From CAIQPS01 sp963843455 (lineage in GTDB: Bacteria > Actinomycetota > Thermoleophilia > RBG-16-64-13), in assembly GCA_963843455.1 (NCBI GenBank), contig CAWJKE010000015.1, positions 1 to 64,000 on the forward strand: a DNA stretch of 64,000 bases, written 5' to 3'. The position numbers were made by a program, and so were the translations under genes. Each line of letters begins with the position of its first letter. Within the stretch, counting starts at the first letter, position 1. Below are positions 61,577 through 64,000 of this stretch, in pieces. A model generated the notes under the pieces. The model ran no database searches. It saw only the letters and a list, made by a program, of their open reading frames with translations, and was not told where the DNA came from.

Positions 61577-62422
61577 TTAGACCTTCGCGAACTCCAGATG
61601 AGCGTAGACCACGCGGAACCCCAGCCGCTCCATGTTCCGCTGGGAGCCGCTTCCCGGAGCCGACTCGGTGACGGCCAGAGTCGCACCCCGCGTCCCGAGC
61701 CAGTCGCACCCGGTGCCGCTGGATGGCCTGCTGGATGCCGCGACCGCGGTACTGAGGCAGGGTCGAGTCGCCCGAGAGCCACCCGACGCCGCCGTCGATC
61801 ACCAGGGCCCCGGTGCCGGCCGGCTGCCCGTCGGCCCACCCCAGAACGAGGATGGCGTCTTCCCGGGCGGCCATGAGCGCGCCGAACTCCTCGTGGGCAG
61901 GCCCGGGCTCGTCCTCGTCGGAGAACCCGCGCGCCGCGATGCGCCCCCACAGGTCGCGCTCCGCGCCCGCACAGACCCGCACCTCGACGCCAGGCGGGTC
62001 TCCCGGCGGGCGGGCCGGCCGGCGCCGCGGCCATGGGGCCCGCCGCCGCCGCGGCGGCGCCCAACTCCAACGCCAGCACGTTCTCGAACTCGGTGATCTG
62101 CCAGCCCCGCCTGCGACAGCAGCGCGAACAGCGTGAGATCGGCGAACGGACAGGTGGCCAGGATGGGCGGGGCTCCGCGCCGGGTGTAGAAGTCCTCCAC
62201 CTGCCTCAACTCCGACTCGCCGATGGGACCCTCCATGGCCAGCCCGGCGGCCACGTTCACCAGGGATCCCTCGCCCAGCCACAGCGCCACGCCGCCGGCG
62301 ACCTCCAGGCACGTGGCGGTCTTCTCCGGCCACAGCGACCGGGCGGTCTGCGCCAGCCGGCGCCACTCGTTGCAGATGATCGCTTCGAGGCGGCGGGCCA
62401 GCTCCAGGTCCGCGTGGATCAC
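61577..62422 (-). CDS. GNAT-family acetyltransferase (three frameshifts in this sequence)
   Basis: Read from GTG 62422 (GGAGG 5 nt upstream; overlaps the MBL gene stop as GTGA), the coding text changes frame near 62095, 62000 and 61690. Each change is fixed by removing one G from a G run. The restored path gives SQAGWQITEFENVLALELG, PPAGDPPGVEVRVC, GDSTLPQYRGRGIQQAIQRHRVRLA (acetyl-CoA site), and TLAVTESAPGSGSQRNMERLGFRVVYAHLEFAKV ending at 61577. About 280 residues. The N-terminal half resembles the first domain of two-domain GNAT proteins. The Ala/Gly-rich connector is typical of this genome. Confidence 0.7.
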
Positions 62423-63120
62423 GGCCGCCTCCAGGCCGCGGCGAACGCCGCGGCCGCATTCTGGGTGATCGGCCGCCCGTGGGAGAAGCACGCCACCTGG
62501 AAATCGACGCCGGCCAGCGCGCGCAGGCTCTCCAGTCCACGCTCGTAGTCCTCGTACACGGGAGAGGGCCGCAGCCGCACGGTGTGGGCGGCGGCGTCGC
62601 CCACGAACAGCACACCCCCGTCTTGGGGCCACAGATAGGCGAGATGTCCGGCCGAATGTCCGGGAGTCCACAGAGGCAGCAGCCCTCCGGCGACCGGCAG
62701 TTCCTGCCGGTCGCCTGCCTCGCGGTCCACCGGTACCGCGGCTATGGGCGACCCGCCCTTCCCCGCGAAGAAAGTGAACAGCCCGCCCATCAGGCTCCGG
62801 GGCGCCGCCTTGAGCGGCCGCCGGCCCTCGCCGCCGCGCACCAGCGCGGCGTCGGCCGCATGCATCCACACCCGCGCGCCGGTGGCCTGCCGGGCGGCGG
62901 CCAGCCCCCCTGTGTGGTCGGGGTGCAGATGGGTGACAACGATATCCGTGATCTCCTCCGGCCGCCGCCCCAATTCGCCGATGGCCTTCGCGATCCGCGG
63001 CCAGCTCTTGCGGGTGCCGGCGTCCACCAGGGTCAGACTCTCGGGCAGGACGATGAGGAAAACGTTCACCATTCTCAGCGAGATCCGGAACACGTGTTCG
63101 GTGACAGGCTTGGCGATCAT
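62419..63120 (-). CDS. Metallo-beta-lactamase-fold hydrolase
   Basis: 233 residues from ATG 63120. Zinc-binding motif H64-x-H66-x-D68-H69 in VVTHLHPDHTGG, then His in TPGHSAGHLAYL, Asp in FVGDAA and His in CFSHGRP complete the two-metal site. The short loop pattern is of the glyoxalase II-like or general hydrolase branch, not a true lactamase. It is translationally coupled to the GNAT gene that follows on the same strand. Confidence 0.88.
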   Translation of the reverse strand: MIAKPVTEHVFRISLRMVNVFLIVLPESLTLVDAGTRKSWPRIAKAIGELGRRPEEITDIVVTHLHPDHTGGLAAARQATGARVWMHAADAALVRGGEGRRPLKAAPRSLMGGLFTFFAGKGGSPIAAVPVDREAGDRQELPVAGGLLPLWTPGHSAGHLAYLWPQDGGVLFVGDAAAHTVRLRPSPVYEDYERGLESLRALAGVDFQVACFSHGRPITQNAAAAFAAAWRRP

Positions 63121-63214
63121 CCTCGACTCCGTGTGTAGGTCATGGTGCCGGTAACGCCCATGGTACCCTGTGTGGGAGACGGGGTCTGCCGCACGGCCCG
63201 GACCGGAGGCATTC

Positions 63215-63707
63215 TTGGGAATACGAGCAGCGCGCGAATCCGATCTCGCCGAGATCCTCTCCATCTACAACCACGCGGTGGTCAACACCACCGCCACCTT
63301 CGACACGACCCCTCGCTCCGCCGAAGCCCAGCAGGCCTGGTTCCAGGAGCACGTCCCCCCTCACCCCGCGATCGTTTGGGACGAAGAAGGACGGATCCTC
63401 GGCTGGGCCTCCCTCAGCCCCTATGCCTCTCGCTGCGCCTACCGCTTCGCCGGGGAGGCGTCGGTGTACGTGGCGCCGGACGCCCGCCGGACAGGCATCG
63501 GGGAAGGGCTGCTGCGGGAGCTCGTGGCCCTGGGAGCAGACACACGGGCTCCACACGCTGGTGGGCCTGGTGACCGAGGAGAACGCGGCCAGCCGCGGGC
63601 TGGCCGAGAAGGTCGGCTTCCGGCGGGCGGGGACGCTCGAAGAGGTCGGCTACAAGTTCGACCGCTGGCTGAACGTGATCATCTACCAGTACCGCTATGA
63701 CTCCTGA
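63215..63707 (+). CDS. GNAT acetyltransferase, phosphinothricin acetyltransferase-like (frameshifted in this sequence)
   Basis: Proposed start TTG 63215 (GGAGG 5 nt upstream); an in-frame GTG at 63170 is less likely. The start GIRAARESDLAEILSIYNHAVVNTTATFDTTPRS is the PAT/YwnH-type signature (IYN...T.TF). VYVAPDARRTGIGEGLLRELV is the CoA site. Near 63530 a G-run insertion breaks the frame; removing one G continues QTHGLHTLVGLVTEENAASRGLAEKVGF. About 163 residues. It acetylates small amines such as phosphinothricin, methionine sulfoximine or an unknown metabolite. Confidence 0.75.
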
Positions 63708-63724
63708 CCCGGGCGCGCCAGCCG

Positions 63725-64000
63725 GTGACGGCCGACGCAGCTGCGCCGGCCCCGTCGAGCGGCGGCGACCCAGCCTCGGCCGAGCCCGGCGGCGATCTCG
63801 CCGAACGGGGCCTGACCGCCGAGGAGGTCCGGCAGCGCACCGAGGCCGGCCAGACCAACGTCACTCCGCGGCCGGGCGGGCGGACCACCTGGGACATCGT
63901 CCGCGGCAACACCTTCACCTTCTTCAACGGCATCCTCGGCGTGCTGTTCGTGGTGATGATGGTCTTCGGCAACTGGCGCGACGCCCTGTTCGGCTGGGTG
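63725..64000 (+). CDS. P-type cation-transporting ATPase (5' part, runs off the window)
   Basis: An open frame from GTG 63725 to the window end (92 codons). An Ala/Pro-rich start precedes GLTAEEVRQRTEAGQTNVTPRPGGRTTWDIVRGNTFTFFNGILGVLFVVMMV. This is the N-terminal and first membrane-helix region of P-type ATPases of the CtpE-like group, which lack a metal-binding N-terminal domain. Substrate undetermined. It starts 18 nt after the GNAT stop. Confidence 0.65.
   Translation, partial: MTADAAAPAPSSGGDPASAEPGGDLAERGLTAEEVRQRTEAGQTNVTPRPGGRTTWDIVRGNTFTFFNGILGVLFVVMMVFGNWRDALFGWV

Overview
The window is a GC-rich bacterial chromosome segment, most likely from an uncultured actinomycete-type lineage (Actinomycetota; a Thermoleophilia-like or related deep group is my guess, not demonstrated). 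Reasons: strong G/C bias at third codon positions, frequent GTG and TTG starts, ATGA/GTGA start-stop overlaps, many starts that look leaderless, and secreted proteins with Thr- or Ser-rich spacers behind a Tat or lipoprotein signal. I found no rRNA, tRNA, CRISPR array, transposase or phage gene.

Layout. 0-4.1 kb: small membrane proteins and lipoproteins, a DUF1295-type membrane enzyme, and an unusual glyoxalase/deaminase fusion. 4.2-12.7 kb: two PLP aminotransferases, two MFS transporters, an orphan periplasmic binding protein with a decarboxylase-type amidohydrolase, and a TetR regulator. 12.9-14.8 kb: the translational GTPase TypA/BipA. 15.2-22.5 kb: a second catabolic-looking set (two CocE/NonD hydrolases, a UroD-like protein, a TetR regulator, a second decarboxylase-type amidohydrolase). 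22.6-31 kb: an MFS exporter, a DEAD-box helicase, PurC, a methyltransferase, a GNAT enzyme and a P-type ATPase.

31-60 kb is a surface-polysaccharide locus: methyltransferases, several glycosyltransferases, a Wzm/Wzt ABC exporter, a nonulosonic acid pathway (pseB, pseC, pseG, pseH, pseI, then an aldo/keto reductase, an SDR and an SpsF-like cytidylyltransferase), GDP-fucose synthesis (fcl, gmd) and dTDP-rhamnose synthesis (rmlD, rmlA, rmlC, rmlB). A polyferredoxin plus DUF362 pair sits between the last two. 60.6-64 kb: a HEAT-like membrane protein, GNAT enzymes, a metallo-beta-lactamase-fold hydrolase and the start of another P-type ATPase.

The less expected content is in the gaps. (1) Two hairpin elements at convergent gene ends share an identical 28-nt loop but have different 20-21 bp stems that stay paired. 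(2) Three 36-bp palindromic elements share a core. (3) Very short ORFs bridge consecutive genes through ATGA/GTGA overlaps; one derives from a degenerate pseB copy. (4) A -10 hexamer sits 6-9 nt before many start codons. (5) Ala/Gly/Pro-rich insertions occur inside otherwise conserved enzymes. Separately, at least eleven single-base insertions, mostly in G or C runs, break otherwise intact genes; I read these as sequence errors, so those genes are annotated across the breaks.
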